Source of the DNA: Alphaproteobacteria bacterium CG_4_10_14_0_8_um_filter_37_21
GTDB lineage: Bacteria; Pseudomonadota; Alphaproteobacteria; Paracaedibacterales; UBA11393
NCBI GenBank assembly: GCA_002791835.1
Contig: PFNE01000049.1
Location: forward strand, 232-45,399
Reading direction: 5' to 3'
Length of the DNA stretch: 45,168 nt
The position numbers and the translations under genes are program-made. The notes beneath the pieces were generated by a model that was given only the letters and a program-made list of their open reading frames with translations, made no database searches and was not told the DNA's origin. Positions 7,835 through 16,238 of the stretch are shown one piece after another (position 1 is the stretch's first letter; each line of letters starts with the position of its first letter).

Positions 7835-9808
7835 ATGACCCAATCACATAACAGCCTTCAAGATCTTTCTAATTGCCTGCGTTTTTTAAGTATTGATATG
7901 GTAGAAAAAGCAAGGTCAGGGCACCCTGGTATGCCTATGGGTATGGCAGATGTTGCAACAGTTCTGTTTAAAGATTTCTTGCGTTATAGCCCAAGCAACC
8001 CATTGTGGGGTAATAGAGATCGCTTTGTCTTATCGGGCGGACATGGATCTGCCCTTTTATACAGTTTGTTACATTTAACAGGATATGATCGTCCAACTAT
8101 TGAGGATTTGAAAAATTTCCGTCAATTAGGATCGCTTTGTGCCGGGCACCCAGAATTTGGAGAGCTTCCAGGTATAGAAGCAACAACAGGCCCCTTAGGG
8201 CAAGGCATAGCTAATGCTGTGGGTATGGCAATTGCTGGTAAAAAAAAATCAACCGAAAATTCTAACCAGTTTAATTATAAAGTCTATGTTACATGCGGCG
8301 ATGGGGATTTAATGGAAGGGATATCGCATGAAGCATGTTCCCTTGCAGGGCACCTTAATCTTAATAATTTAATTATTCTTTTTGATGATAATCAAATAAC
8401 AATTGATGGTCCTAAAAATTTATCAGACTCTGAGGATGTCATAAAGCGGTTTGAAGCCTATGGTTTTGACGTAGTCTCAGTTGATGGCCATAATTTTGAG
8501 GCGCTTCATAAGGTGTTAACAACGGCACAAGGTGCACAAAGACCAACATTGATTGCTTGTAAAACAGTTATTGGAAAGGGATCACCCTCAATAGCAGGTA
8601 CATGTGGCGCGCATGGATCACCACTTGGCGAGGGTGAAATTGCCAAAACCAGAATAGCTTTAAATTGGCCGTATCAACCATTTGAAATTCCCAAAAACTT
8701 GCGCGAGTTATGGCAAAAAATTGGCAAACGCTGTGAAAGCGAATGTGATGCGTGGTCAAAAACATATAATGATAAACCGAAGCAGCAGAGCCTGACAGAT
8801 GTTCAAGGTGTTTTAGCAGACTTAAAAACATCTTTTTTAGAACAAAAGCCCAATCTTGCAACACGGCAAATTTCAAAAATTGTTTTAGATGCTGTATCGC
8901 CCGCCATGCCAAACTTAATTGGGGGTTCTGCAGATTTAACACCGTCCAACAATACGCAGGCCGACCATCAAAACATTATCGCTAAAAAAGCATTTACAGG
9001 GTCATATATACATTACGGTATCCGTGAACATGCAATGGGTGCTATTATGAATGGTTTGTCGCTTTCAGGTTACAGGCCTTACGCTGGCACATTTTTAACA
9101 TTTTCAGATTATATGCGTCCTGCTATTAGGCTATCTGCCCTGATGAGGCAGCCCGTCATTTATGTGATGACACACGATTCTATCGGTCTTGGTGAAGACG
9201 GCCCAACACATCAGCCAATAGAACACCTTAGTAGTTTACGGGCGATGCCAAATGTTCATGTGTTTAGGCCTTGCGACGCCGCCGAAGCACTTGAATGCTG
9301 GGAACTTTCTTTAACATCAACACGAACGCCGTCTGTCTTAGCGCTTTCACGGCAAACCCTACCGTTCTTGCGTGAAGATAATACGGCGCATAATTTAAGC
9401 AAAAAAGGCGCTTATATATTAAGAGCCGAAAATACAGATGCCCCGTTAGATATTACCTTAATTGCTACAGGGTCTGAGGTATCTTTATGTATCGGGGCAA
9501 AAAAAGAACTAGCAGCGCAAAATATTAATGTGCGCGTTGTTTCAATGCCTTGCCAAGAACTTTTCAATGAATTGTCTGTTGCCGAACAATCAACAATACT
9601 TGGAACGCCGCAAACAATCATTGCTGTGGAGGCAGGAACAACTTATGGGTGGGATCGCTATATTCATAGGGGTAAACAATCAGGGGTGAGTATTGGCATA
9701 GATCAGTATGGCGCATCAGCCCCAGCAAGCGATCTGTATAAGCATTTTAATATCACTATTCAGTGCATTGTGAAGGAAGCGCATCTAAAATTAGGCAAGG
9801 TAACATAA
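7835..9808 (+). CDS. tkt: Transketolase
   Basis: Transketolase transfers two-carbon units between sugar phosphates in the non-oxidative pentose phosphate pathway, using thiamine diphosphate. The 657-residue length is typical. Visible motifs are the N-terminal SGHPGMPMGMADV, the diphosphate-binding GDGDLMEG...NLIILFDDNQITIDG, the glutamate-containing GIREHAMGAIMNGLSLSG, FSDYMRPAIRLSALM, and HDSIGLGEDGPTHQPIEHL. The C-terminal transketolase domain ends in SGVSIGIDQYGASAPASDLY. It appears to be a single-gene unit with a long upstream gap. Confidence 0.97.
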   Translation: MTQSHNSLQDLSNCLRFLSIDMVEKARSGHPGMPMGMADVATVLFKDFLRYSPSNPLWGNRDRFVLSGGHGSALLYSLLHLTGYDRPTIEDLKNFRQLGSLCAGHPEFGELPGIEATTGPLGQGIANAVGMAIAGKKKSTENSNQFNYKVYVTCGDGDLMEGISHEACSLAGHLNLNNLIILFDDNQITIDGPKNLSDSEDVIKRFEAYGFDVVSVDGHNFEALHKVLTTAQGAQRPTLIACKTVIGKGSPSIAGTCGAHGSPLGEGEIAKTRIALNWPYQPFEIPKNLRELWQKIGKRCESECDAWSKTYNDKPKQQSLTDVQGVLADLKTSFLEQKPNLATRQISKIVLDAVSPAMPNLIGGSADLTPSNNTQADHQNIIAKKAFTGSYIHYGIREHAMGAIMNGLSLSGYRPYAGTFLTFSDYMRPAIRLSALMRQPVIYVMTHDSIGLGEDGPTHQPIEHLSSLRAMPNVHVFRPCDAAEALECWELSLTSTRTPSVLALSRQTLPFLREDNTAHNLSKKGAYILRAENTDAPLDITLIATGSEVSLCIGAKKELAAQNINVRVVSMPCQELFNELSVAEQSTILGTPQTIIAVEAGTTYGWDRYIHRGKQSGVSIGIDQYGASAPASDLYKHFNITIQCIVKEAHLKLGKVT

Positions 9809-9843
9809 ATACTTTGTTGCATAAATATCACAACGCAAAAAAA

Positions 9844-9857
9844 CTGTTTATAAACAG
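9844..9857. repeat. Perfect 14-bp palindrome between tkt and the beta-barrel gene
   Basis: CTGTTTATAAACAG is a perfect dyad flanked by A and T runs. It lies 35 bp after tkt and about 80 bp upstream of the outer-membrane protein gene. It could be part of the tkt terminator (weak, no good T run) or an operator for the downstream gene. No regulator can be named. Confidence 0.4.
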
Positions 9858-9936
9858 GTTTAAAACAGTAGAACTGACTCAATGCCTTCTGTATACTTTG
9901 AATTATAAGTTAACTTTTTCATTAAGGATATAAAAT

Positions 9937-10557
9937 ATGAAAAAAATCGCATTGGTTGCAGTTCTTGCAACTTCAGCAGCTATGGCTGCACCGTTCAATG
10001 GTTTCTCAGTTGGTGGAGATCTTGGAGCAAGCTTCAACAAGTTTACATCTACTGAAGTAGACGGAACAAAAATAACAAATAAAAAGACAAGCTTTATTGG
10101 ATCACTATTCGTTGGTTATGCAAAAAGTTTCAACAATATGTTTGTTGGTCTTGACTTAGGTCTTGGTTTTGAAGGTAAATCTAAAGTAAGCGATAAAGAT
10201 AGCAACGGTACAGTAGTTGGTACTGATAACCTAAAACCAGGTGTTACATTTCAAATGAATCCACGTGTTGGTTACAAAGTTAATGACACAATGGGTGCAT
10301 ACTTCAAGCTAGGTATGAGCGTTGGTAAAAACGAATGGAAGTATAAAACCCTAACAGGAGTAGAAACTGTCAAAGGTAAAAAGTCTGTAGTTTCATGGAC
10401 GCCTACACTTGGTCTAGAAAAAGCATTCGGAAACGTTTCTATGCGTGGTGAATTAGGTTACAAACTTTCAGGCAAGAAAAAAGTTTATGATCAATATGAA
10501 GGCACAATGAAGCGTAACGCAATTATCTTAACTGCTGGCGTTGCTTACAACTTCTAA
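9937..10557 (+). CDS. Outer-membrane beta-barrel protein (opacity/OmpW-like, small porin type)
   Basis: A 206-residue exported protein. The signal peptide (MKKIALVAVLATSAAMAA) has a clear c-region before the mature start PFNGFSVGGDLG. The mature part alternates polar and hydrophobic residues in short strands (FIGSLFVGYAKSF, MFVGLDLGLGFEG, MRGELGYKLSG) and ends in ILTAGVAYNF, with the terminal phenylalanine used by the BAM machinery. The architecture is that of an 8-stranded beta-barrel surface protein. A second gene of the same type lies at 43494-44219. AAGGA lies upstream of the ATG, and a strong terminator follows. The exact function is unknown; such proteins are often abundant surface antigens. 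Confidence 0.85.
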   Translation: MKKIALVAVLATSAAMAAPFNGFSVGGDLGASFNKFTSTEVDGTKITNKKTSFIGSLFVGYAKSFNNMFVGLDLGLGFEGKSKVSDKDSNGTVVGTDNLKPGVTFQMNPRVGYKVNDTMGAYFKLGMSVGKNEWKYKTLTGVETVKGKKSVVSWTPTLGLEKAFGNVSMRGELGYKLSGKKKVYDQYEGTMKRNAIILTAGVAYNF

Positions 10558-10579
10558 GATTTTAAGTAATCTAAATTTT

Positions 10580-10611
10580 AAAGCCAGGGGTTTTCCTCTG
10601 GCTTTTTTTTT
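10580..10611 (+). terminator. Rho-independent terminator after the beta-barrel gene
   Basis: An 11-bp stem (AAAGCCAGGGG / CCTCTGGCTTT, one G-T pair) with a TTTT loop, followed by a run of Ts to 10611. It starts 22 bp after the stop codon, a classical strong terminator. Confidence 0.95.
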
Positions 10612-10742
10612 GCCTGAAATTATAAAAGTATTTTAATTATCTTTATATAAAATATAAATTTGTGTAATTTGATTTTTTATAATAAACTATATTTAGTGCT
10701 GGTATTTATTGCCAGTGTAACCTGTAAAAAGAGAGTATAATT

Positions 10743-10922
10743 ATGAGCCAAGTATCAAAGTCTGAAAATTTTTTAGCAAAAGTTGCTGTAATGATTGTAG
10801 CAATTTCTGGTGCAACAGTATGTATAGCTGAATGTAGTAAGCCAGCTAAAACAGAAGAAGCAGTTAAAGCAGAAGAAGCAGACAAAACAGCTGAAGCAAC
10901 TGAAACAACAACTGCTGAATAA
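10743..10922 (+). CDS. Small membrane-anchored protein, 59 residues, unknown function
   Basis: A short gene reading MSQVSKSENFLAKVAVMIVA..., with one hydrophobic segment at about residues 11-29 and a hydrophilic tail rich in Lys, Glu, Ala and Thr (KTEEAVKAEEADKTAEATET). Two cysteines (27 and 31) flank the membrane end, but neither fits a lipobox, so lipidation is doubtful. AGAGAG stands before the ATG and a 12-bp terminator stem follows the stop, so it is a self-contained transcription unit. The open frame, ribosome-binding site and dedicated terminator make it a real gene. It resembles the small anchored alanine/lysine-rich peptides found beside surface-protein genes. No family is recognised. 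Confidence 0.75.
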   Translation: MSQVSKSENFLAKVAVMIVAISGATVCIAECSKPAKTEEAVKAEEADKTAEATETTTAE

Positions 10923-10946
10923 ATTTTAACAACAGTTATCTTATTA

Positions 10947-10980
10947 AAACACTTTTAGTTTTCTAAAGGTGTTTTTTTTA
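10947..10980 (+). terminator. Rho-independent terminator after the 59-residue gene
   Basis: A 12-bp stem (AAACACTTTTAG / CTAAAGGTGTTT, one G-T pair) with a TTTT loop and a T run to 10979. It begins 25 bp after the stop codon. Confidence 0.93.
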
Positions 10981-11155
10981 AATTTAAATATTTAGGGGAT
11001 ATTTTAATTATCAAACAAAATTTTTACTTTGTAATATTTACTAATTTTTAACGCATTTAATCGTATGATAAATCTATAGATGTCTGTCTTGAAATAGCTG
11101 TCATGCATATGTTGATAAATTCGTATTAAGAGAAGAGTTAAGGGTTTAGGTATAT

Positions 11156-12676
11156 ATGACTGCCGAAACAGAAAACCAAAATGTAGAAATTGTTGAATTG
11201 ATAGACACGAAAGAGTCTGCAGAATCTGCTGATGCCCCGCTTAATATTAATCCGCAAATACAAAATCAAGATCAGTCTTCTGAAAGCGAAGATGATGACA
11301 CAGACAATACTGTTGAAGTGTCGACAGGTAGTGTTGAAGATGGATTAGCAACAACTTCCTATCAAACATCAGATTTTGTGTACTCAGCCCTTATTTTACT
11401 CATGGCATTTTTATCTATTAAATTTGTTAATACAAATCTATGGATACGGTATGAAAAAAAGAAAGGTAAGCCTGCTCCTCAAATTTTAATATCCCTTTTG
11501 AATGGGTTTATTATTATTTTTGCTGTTTCCTTTATTAGCGTTTTTATATTCGAACAATCCCTATTTGGTTTAATAACAGCTGGTGGAATTGCTGGTGTTG
11601 GTTTTGCCATGGCCCTGCAGGGGCCTATACTTGATTTCTTCTCTGGCATTATGATGGATGTTGAAGGGCGCATTACAAATGGTGACTGGGTACGTCTGTC
11701 ATCTGGTGCAGAAGGGCGTGTTATTGGTCACAACTGGCGATCTATAACACTTCTGACGATTAACAACACGGTTATTGTTATTGCAAATAGTCGTTTTTCA
11801 CAAGATCAGTACGAAAATATTAGTAGCACAGGCGAATTTTGGGACAGTGTTGATATTGGCATCGATTATAACATCCCAACAGAACGGGCTCAGCGCATAT
11901 TACGCGCAGCACTTATTAAAGCGCCAGGCGTTCACAATAAAGAAGCACATGTATTTGCAATGAAAATGACAGAAGGTGGCATTACATACACGTGCCGCTA
12001 TATGCTAACAGATTATTCGCAAAAAGCGCTTATTCGCCATAATGCCATACAATCCATGATGCATGCTTTACATGGTTACAAAATATCGGTTTCTGAGTCG
12101 CTTGGTGAATACGTTATATCCGAACGTAAAACACTACCCCCTGCTTGGAAGCATATTGAGGGCATGGGTTTATTAAAAGAATTTTTGCAAAAAACACCTA
12201 TTGTTAAAGATCTGGGCGCGCCCCATATTAAAAAACTTAATAATAAAAAGAATTTAGAAACCTTTGACCCCGGTTCAGATATTTGTGTTCAGGGTGATGA
12301 GGGTGATTCTATGTATGTTATATTAGAAGGTATTGTTGATATTTTAATAACAGACCCTGAAACACAAAAAAAAGTCGCAGTTGCAACGCTAGGGCCTGCT
12401 GATTATTTTGGCGAAATGGCGTTATTTATGGGTGATAAAAGGCGTGCAACGGTGCGTGCCAGAACATCGCTTGTGGCGCTAAATATACATCGAAAGTTGA
12501 TTGTACCAGTTATTAAAAATAACCCCAAAATGGTTGATCAAATTGGTAAAGTTATCATTAAGCATTTAGAAGAAAACAAGGCATTCTTAGAATCTTTACA
12601 AGAAAAAGAGCCGGACCCAAAACCCCCGATGTTAGAAATAGTTTGCACGCAAATGTTAAAAGTATTTGGTCTGTAG
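11156..12676 (+). CDS. MscS-family mechanosensitive channel with C-terminal cyclic-nucleotide-binding domain
   Basis: A 506-residue membrane protein. Residues 1-70 are acidic and disordered-looking. Two membrane helices follow (about 73-92 and 110-133). The pore helix contains AGGIAGVGFAMALQGPILDF (142-161) and leads into the MscS beta-domain (MDVEGRITNGDWVRL, EGRVIGHNWRSITLL, NNTVIVIANSRF), then an alpha/beta domain to about 320. Residues 345-460 form a cAMP-receptor-type domain with the phosphate-binding cassette FGEMALFMGDKRRATVRA (418-435), including the conserved Glu and Arg. This matches the known bCNG channel subfamily, in which ligand binding rather than tension may gate the pore. Which nucleotide is bound is unknown. 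It stands alone, with no ribosome-binding site of note. Confidence 0.92.
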   Translation: MTAETENQNVEIVELIDTKESAESADAPLNINPQIQNQDQSSESEDDDTDNTVEVSTGSVEDGLATTSYQTSDFVYSALILLMAFLSIKFVNTNLWIRYEKKKGKPAPQILISLLNGFIIIFAVSFISVFIFEQSLFGLITAGGIAGVGFAMALQGPILDFFSGIMMDVEGRITNGDWVRLSSGAEGRVIGHNWRSITLLTINNTVIVIANSRFSQDQYENISSTGEFWDSVDIGIDYNIPTERAQRILRAALIKAPGVHNKEAHVFAMKMTEGGITYTCRYMLTDYSQKALIRHNAIQSMMHALHGYKISVSESLGEYVISERKTLPPAWKHIEGMGLLKEFLQKTPIVKDLGAPHIKKLNNKKNLETFDPGSDICVQGDEGDSMYVILEGIVDILITDPETQKKVAVATLGPADYFGEMALFMGDKRRATVRARTSLVALNIHRKLIVPVIKNNPKMVDQIGKVIIKHLEENKAFLESLQEKEPDPKPPMLEIVCTQMLKVFGL

Positions 12677-12827
12677 GCAGGTTTTAATTTTTATATCTTA
12701 AAATAGGTTCTTAAAGCACATATATTAGAAAATGGTTTTTCTTTGAAAGCGGCTATATATTGAATATTTATGTTCAGCCATGTATCCTAACTATATGTAT
12801 TAATTTAAACTTTTAAAAGGACCAGCT

Positions 12828-13142
12828 ATGAAAGAAGTAACAGACGCAACATTTAAATCAGAAGTCTTAAATTCAGGAAAACCCGTTCTGGTGAAATTTG
12901 GCGCAGAATGGTGTGGCCCATGTCGTATGTTAGCACCTATTTTAGAAGAAGTTTTAGCTGCAGAATCTGCGAATTTTGGTATTGTTTCCGTCGATGTTGA
13001 TAACTGCCCAAAAATCTCTGCAGAATATGGTATTCAATCTTTGCCAACGATGATTTTATTTAAAGGGGGCGAAAATGTTGCCCAATTTATGGGCATGATG
13101 CAAAAAGAAGATGTTATTTCGCGGGTAAAAGAAGTTATTTAA
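12828..13142 (+). CDS. trxA: Thioredoxin
   Basis: A 104-residue cytoplasmic thioredoxin with active site WCGPC at 28-32 (KFGAEWCGPCRMLAPILEEV) and cis-proline in SLPTMILFKGG. The length is typical. It has no signal peptide. AAAGGA lies before the ATG. It reduces disulfides in ribonucleotide reductase and other enzymes. nuoA follows 24 bp later, so the gene may share a transcript with the complex I genes. Confidence 0.97.
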   Translation: MKEVTDATFKSEVLNSGKPVLVKFGAEWCGPCRMLAPILEEVLAAESANFGIVSVDVDNCPKISAEYGIQSLPTMILFKGGENVAQFMGMMQKEDVISRVKEVI

Positions 13143-13166
13143 TATCAGCAAGGTGCGTTAACACGT

Positions 13167-13541
13167 ATGATTGATTATAATCAATATTTACCGGTATTAA
13201 TATTTATGGGGCTTGCGGTTGGTTTGTCCCTTGCAATGGTTTTCCTTGCATGGCTAAGATCCAAACGCAATGCCTATACAGATAAAGACGCACCCTATGA
13301 ATGTGGGTTCGATGCTTTTGATAAACCTTCGGAAAATACGCGCCATAAATTTTATATTCACTTTCATTTAGTCGCTATTTTATTTATAATTTTTGATTTA
13401 GAGATAGCGCTTTTATTTCCCTGGGCGCTGTCCCTGAAAAGCATTGGTCTGTTTGGCTTTTATTCTATGATGTTTTTTTTAGCTGTTCTTGCTTTAGGGT
13501 TTGCATATGAATGGCGCAAAGGGGCCCTAGACTGGGAATAG
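13167..13541 (+). CDS. nuoA: NADH-quinone oxidoreductase subunit A
   Basis: NuoA is a small three-helix membrane subunit of respiratory complex I. The 124 residues show helices near 8-30, 66-88 and 93-113, the family motif DKDAPYECGFDAFDKP in the loop, the AILFIIFDLEIALLFPWA helix, and the YEWRKGALDWE end. It lies 9 bp upstream of nuoB. Confidence 0.97.
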   Translation: MIDYNQYLPVLIFMGLAVGLSLAMVFLAWLRSKRNAYTDKDAPYECGFDAFDKPSENTRHKFYIHFHLVAILFIIFDLEIALLFPWALSLKSIGLFGFYSMMFFLAVLALGFAYEWRKGALDWE

Positions 13542-13550
13542 GATAATATT

Positions 13551-14099
13551 ATGAGCCGTTTGCAAGACCTTAAACAATACTTACCAAATGACATGCAGGA
13601 TGAAAAAGGCCTATTCCAGGCGACTTTAAATCAGGTAAATAATGAAGGTTACGTCATGGCCAAGCTAGATGATCTTGCCGCGTGGGCACAAAGCGGATCG
13701 TTATGGCCCATGTCTTTTGGTCTTGCTTGTTGCGCTGTCGAGATGATGCATACAGCAGCCAGCCGTTATGATCTTGATCGTTTTGGTGTTGTTTTTAGGC
13801 CCAGCCCAAGACAATCTGATGTTATGATTGTTGCGGGAACCCTTACCAATAAAATGGCGCCAGCCCTTCGCCGTGTGTACGATCAAATGGCAGAACCAAG
13901 ATGGGTTATATCAATGGGAAGTTGCGCTAATGGTGGTGGGTATTATCACTATTCATATTCTGTTGTGCGGGGCTGCGATCGTATTGTCCCTGTTGATGTT
14001 TATGTGCCTGGTTGCCCGCCGACAGCTGAAGGGTTGCTATACGCCGTCATGTTACTTCAACAAAAAATTAAAGATAGAAACCTGCGCCTAGATAAATAA
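13551..14099 (+). CDS. nuoB: NADH-quinone oxidoreductase subunit B
   Basis: NuoB carries iron-sulfur cluster N2, the last electron carrier before quinone in complex I. The 182 residues include the four cluster ligands C60, C61 ([11 protein letters not shown]), C125 ([10 protein letters not shown]) and C155 ([16 protein letters not shown]). The N-terminal about 30 residues are an extension. The gene is paired with nuoA, but nuoC and the rest of the nuo genes do not follow. The next gene encodes an unrelated exported protein with its own promoter. Confidence 0.97.
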   Translation: MSRLQDLKQYLPNDMQDEKGLFQATLNQVNNEGYVMAKLDDLAAWAQSGSLWPMSFGLACCAVEMMHTAASRYDLDRFGVVFRPSPRQSDVMIVAGTLTNKMAPALRRVYDQMAEPRWVISMGSCANGGGYYHYSYSVVRGCDRIVPVDVYVPGCPPTAEGLLYAVMLLQQKIKDRNLRLDK

Positions 14100-14117
14100 G
14101 CCCACTTTACTTATGTA

Positions 14118-14144
14118 TTGACATGTTATATTTATATGTATAAA
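14118..14144 (+). promoter_or_regulatory. Likely sigma-70 promoter for the exported protein at 14178
   Basis: TTGACA (14118-14123) and TATAAA (14139-14144), spaced 15 bp. The -35 is a perfect match; the spacing is 2 bp short of the optimum. Position 33 bp upstream of the start codon fits. Confidence 0.5.
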
Positions 14145-14177
14145 GTTCATAATTATATAAATAATAAGGTAAATTCT

Positions 14178-14723
14178 ATGAAAAAATATTTCAAATCTTT
14201 TGTTGCCATAAGTTGCTTAGTTGCCAGTGCGCATAATAGCGATGCATCAAGTTTTTCTAAGATGGGGTTAGGCTTTTTAGGCGCTGCCTCTGTCACCACA
14301 TTTAGCGTGTGGCAGACTTACACGTCTTCAATAAATGGTGTACAACCCACAATCAATACTCAACAAAAAAAATGTGATCGCACTGCTGATGCGCTTAGGG
14401 TTGTCAATCAACCCCTTTCACCTGAAGCGTCGCAGATAGCATTAAATGAATTCTTAAAAATCAACCCTACTTTACCTGAAAATAAAGCAGTCTTTTTAGG
14501 CGAAAACGTGAAAACATCAAGGGAATGGTTTCAGTTAGTAACCGCATTAGCTGAACAGAAAAAAGTTCACCCTTGCATATTAAGCGATCATCATAAAGAA
14601 TATGATGCTGCATTAAAGCGGATACTGCCTGAAAATGGTTATAATGCTTTGGTTGAAGCCAATATCTATGAACCACTCTCGCCATTTGTGCTGAAGGCGC
14701 TTGCAATTATTGCCAAAGATTAA
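14178..14723 (+). CDS. Exported protein of unknown function
   Basis: A 181-residue product with a signal peptide (MKKYFKSFVAISCLVASAHN) and probable cleavage in the ASAHNSDASS region. The start at 14178 is chosen because AAGG lies 8 nt upstream and the signal peptide begins there; an upstream in-frame TTG at 14118 overlaps the probable promoter. The mature part is mostly alpha-helical in appearance, with a QPTINTQQKKCDRTADALRV segment and an EPLSPFVLKALAIIAKD C-terminus. It has two cysteines in the mature protein (in KKCDR and HPCIL), which may form a disulfide in the periplasm. No family is recognised. It is monocistronic by context. Confidence 0.7.
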   Translation: MKKYFKSFVAISCLVASAHNSDASSFSKMGLGFLGAASVTTFSVWQTYTSSINGVQPTINTQQKKCDRTADALRVVNQPLSPEASQIALNEFLKINPTLPENKAVFLGENVKTSREWFQLVTALAEQKKVHPCILSDHHKEYDAALKRILPENGYNALVEANIYEPLSPFVLKALAIIAKD

Positions 14724-15078
14724 ATTAGGTGTTTGCATTTGTTTAGGGCGATGGCACTAAAATAGTTAAGTAGACGGTTGGGGCCATGAATTCATCGGTT
14801 GAAAACTTGCATTCGTATGGCTCACCCCTGAAGCTAAACTATATTCCATAAAGCCCATTGCATGATTCTTTAAATAGGGCTATAGTTTCTTTTATTGTCA
14901 TGTTTTGAAAATTTCGCGTAATATAAAAATGTTAACTTTTTGTTTATATTTAGATTGATAAGCTAAAATTAACGGCACATAAAAAATATTTCTTGAAAGT
15001 GTATAAAGCACAATTAAAATCAGTATTCTCAATATCAGGATGATATAAATTAATTATCACAAAATAAGGTTTAAGAAC
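14724..15078 (+). other. Intergenic region upstream of greA
   Basis: No gene was found in these 355 bases. A loose AGCCC / GGGCT hairpin near 14851-14880 with a large loop is not a convincing terminator. The last 150 bases are strongly AT-rich and presumably carry the greA promoter, which could not be pinned down. Confidence 0.35.
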
Positions 15079-15552
15079 ATGGAAAAACTTCCAATGACAG
15101 AGCAAGGGTTTGTTTTCTTGCAAAACGAACTCAGTCGCCTAAAAAATGTAGAGCGTCCTAGCGTGATTCGTGCAATTTCTGATGCGCGTGAACTTGGTGA
15201 TTTATCTGAAAATGCAGAATATCATGCAGCGAAAGAACGCCAAGGTTTTATTGAAGGTCGTATTTTAGAACTTGAAGATAAAACCAGCCGTGCAGATGTT
15301 ATTCACTTAAAGGCAATGAAATGTGATGTTATTAAATTTGGTGCTACGGTCGAATTAGAAGATAACGATACTTCTGAAATAAGGACTTATCAAATTGTTG
15401 GCAGTGATGAAGCTGATATTAAGAAAGGCTTGCTTTCTGTTACGTCACCTTTAGCGCGTGCTATTATTAATAAAGCTGTTGATGACAGTGTTGACGTATC
15501 AACACCAAATGGTGGTAGAAGTTATTCTATCAATAAAATTTCTTACGTATAA
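15079..15552 (+). CDS. greA: Transcription elongation factor GreA
   Basis: GreA rescues backtracked RNA polymerase by stimulating transcript cleavage. The 157-residue length is typical. The N-terminal coiled coil carries the family motif DARELGDLSENAEYHAAKER (acidic tip) followed by QGFIEGRILELEDK. The C-terminal FKBP-like domain ends in VSTPNGGRSYSINKISYV, close to the usual GGxxxYxIxxI. An 'ataaggtttaagaac' leader with AAGG precedes the ATG. clpP follows 66 bp downstream. Confidence 0.97.
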   Translation: MEKLPMTEQGFVFLQNELSRLKNVERPSVIRAISDARELGDLSENAEYHAAKERQGFIEGRILELEDKTSRADVIHLKAMKCDVIKFGATVELEDNDTSEIRTYQIVGSDEADIKKGLLSVTSPLARAIINKAVDDSVDVSTPNGGRSYSINKISYV

Positions 15553-15618
15553 TACTTGCTGAAAAGTAGATCATGCGACACAATGGAAATATACATTAAT
15601 TTATAAAAGAGAGTTCAT

Positions 15619-16233
15619 ATGAATATCATTCAAGCTAACACTTTGGTTCCAACAGTTGTAGAGCAAACCAGCAAAGGGGAACGTGCTTACGATATTTATT
15701 CTCGTCTTTTAAAAGAACGCATTATTTTTATTACAGGCCAATTTTATGATGAAATGGCCTCATTAATCTGTGCTCAGCTTTTATTTTTAGAAGCAGAAAA
15801 CCCAGAAAAAGATATTTACATGTATATTAATTCACCTGGTGGGGTCGTCACTTCCGGTATGTCTATTTTTGATACAATGAATTATATACGACCAGAAGTT
15901 GCAACCCTTTGTTTGGGACAAGCCTGTTCTATGGGGTCTTTAATATTAGCAGCTGGACAAAAAGGAAAGCGTTTTATTCTACCTAATGCACGCGTTATGA
16001 TCCACCAGCCAAGCGGTGGTGCACAAGGCCAAGCAACAGATATTGAAATTCAAGCACGTGAAATTTTAAATATGCGCAGCAATTTAAACAAAATTTATGT
16101 TGAGCGTACTGGACAAGACTTAAAAACAATTGAAGCAGCTGTAGAGCGTGATAATTTCATGTCAGCAGCAGAATCTGTGAAGTTTGGCCTTGTTGATAAA
16201 GTTGTTGAGAACAGATTAGCAATTAAAGCATAA
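15619..16233 (+). CDS. clpP: ATP-dependent Clp protease proteolytic subunit
   Basis: ClpP is the barrel-shaped serine peptidase that works with ClpX or ClpA. The 204-residue product has the catalytic triad S104 ([11 protein letters not shown]), H129 (VMIHQPSGG) and D178 (VERDNFMSA). The [18 protein letters not shown] motif forms the oxyanion region. AGAGAG lies upstream of the ATG. rnhB begins 5 bp after the stop. clpX, a frequent neighbour, is not here. Confidence 0.97.
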   Translation: MNIIQANTLVPTVVEQTSKGERAYDIYSRLLKERIIFITGQFYDEMASLICAQLLFLEAENPEKDIYMYINSPGGVVTSGMSIFDTMNYIRPEVATLCLGQACSMGSLILAAGQKGKRFILPNARVMIHQPSGGAQGQATDIEIQAREILNMRSNLNKIYVERTGQDLKTIEAAVERDNFMSAAESVKFGLVDKVVENRLAIKA

Positions 16234-16238
16234 AATTA

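Noticed and set aside
9901-9936. TTAA-N8-TTAA upstream of the beta-barrel gene as CtrA box
   Set aside because: The spacer is eight, not seven bases. The same holds for a pair near 11127-11142.
14118-14177. Longer N-terminus of the exported protein from a TTG at 14118
   Set aside because: It overlaps the TTGACA of the likely promoter; the ATG at 14178 has a ribosome-binding site and begins a signal peptide.
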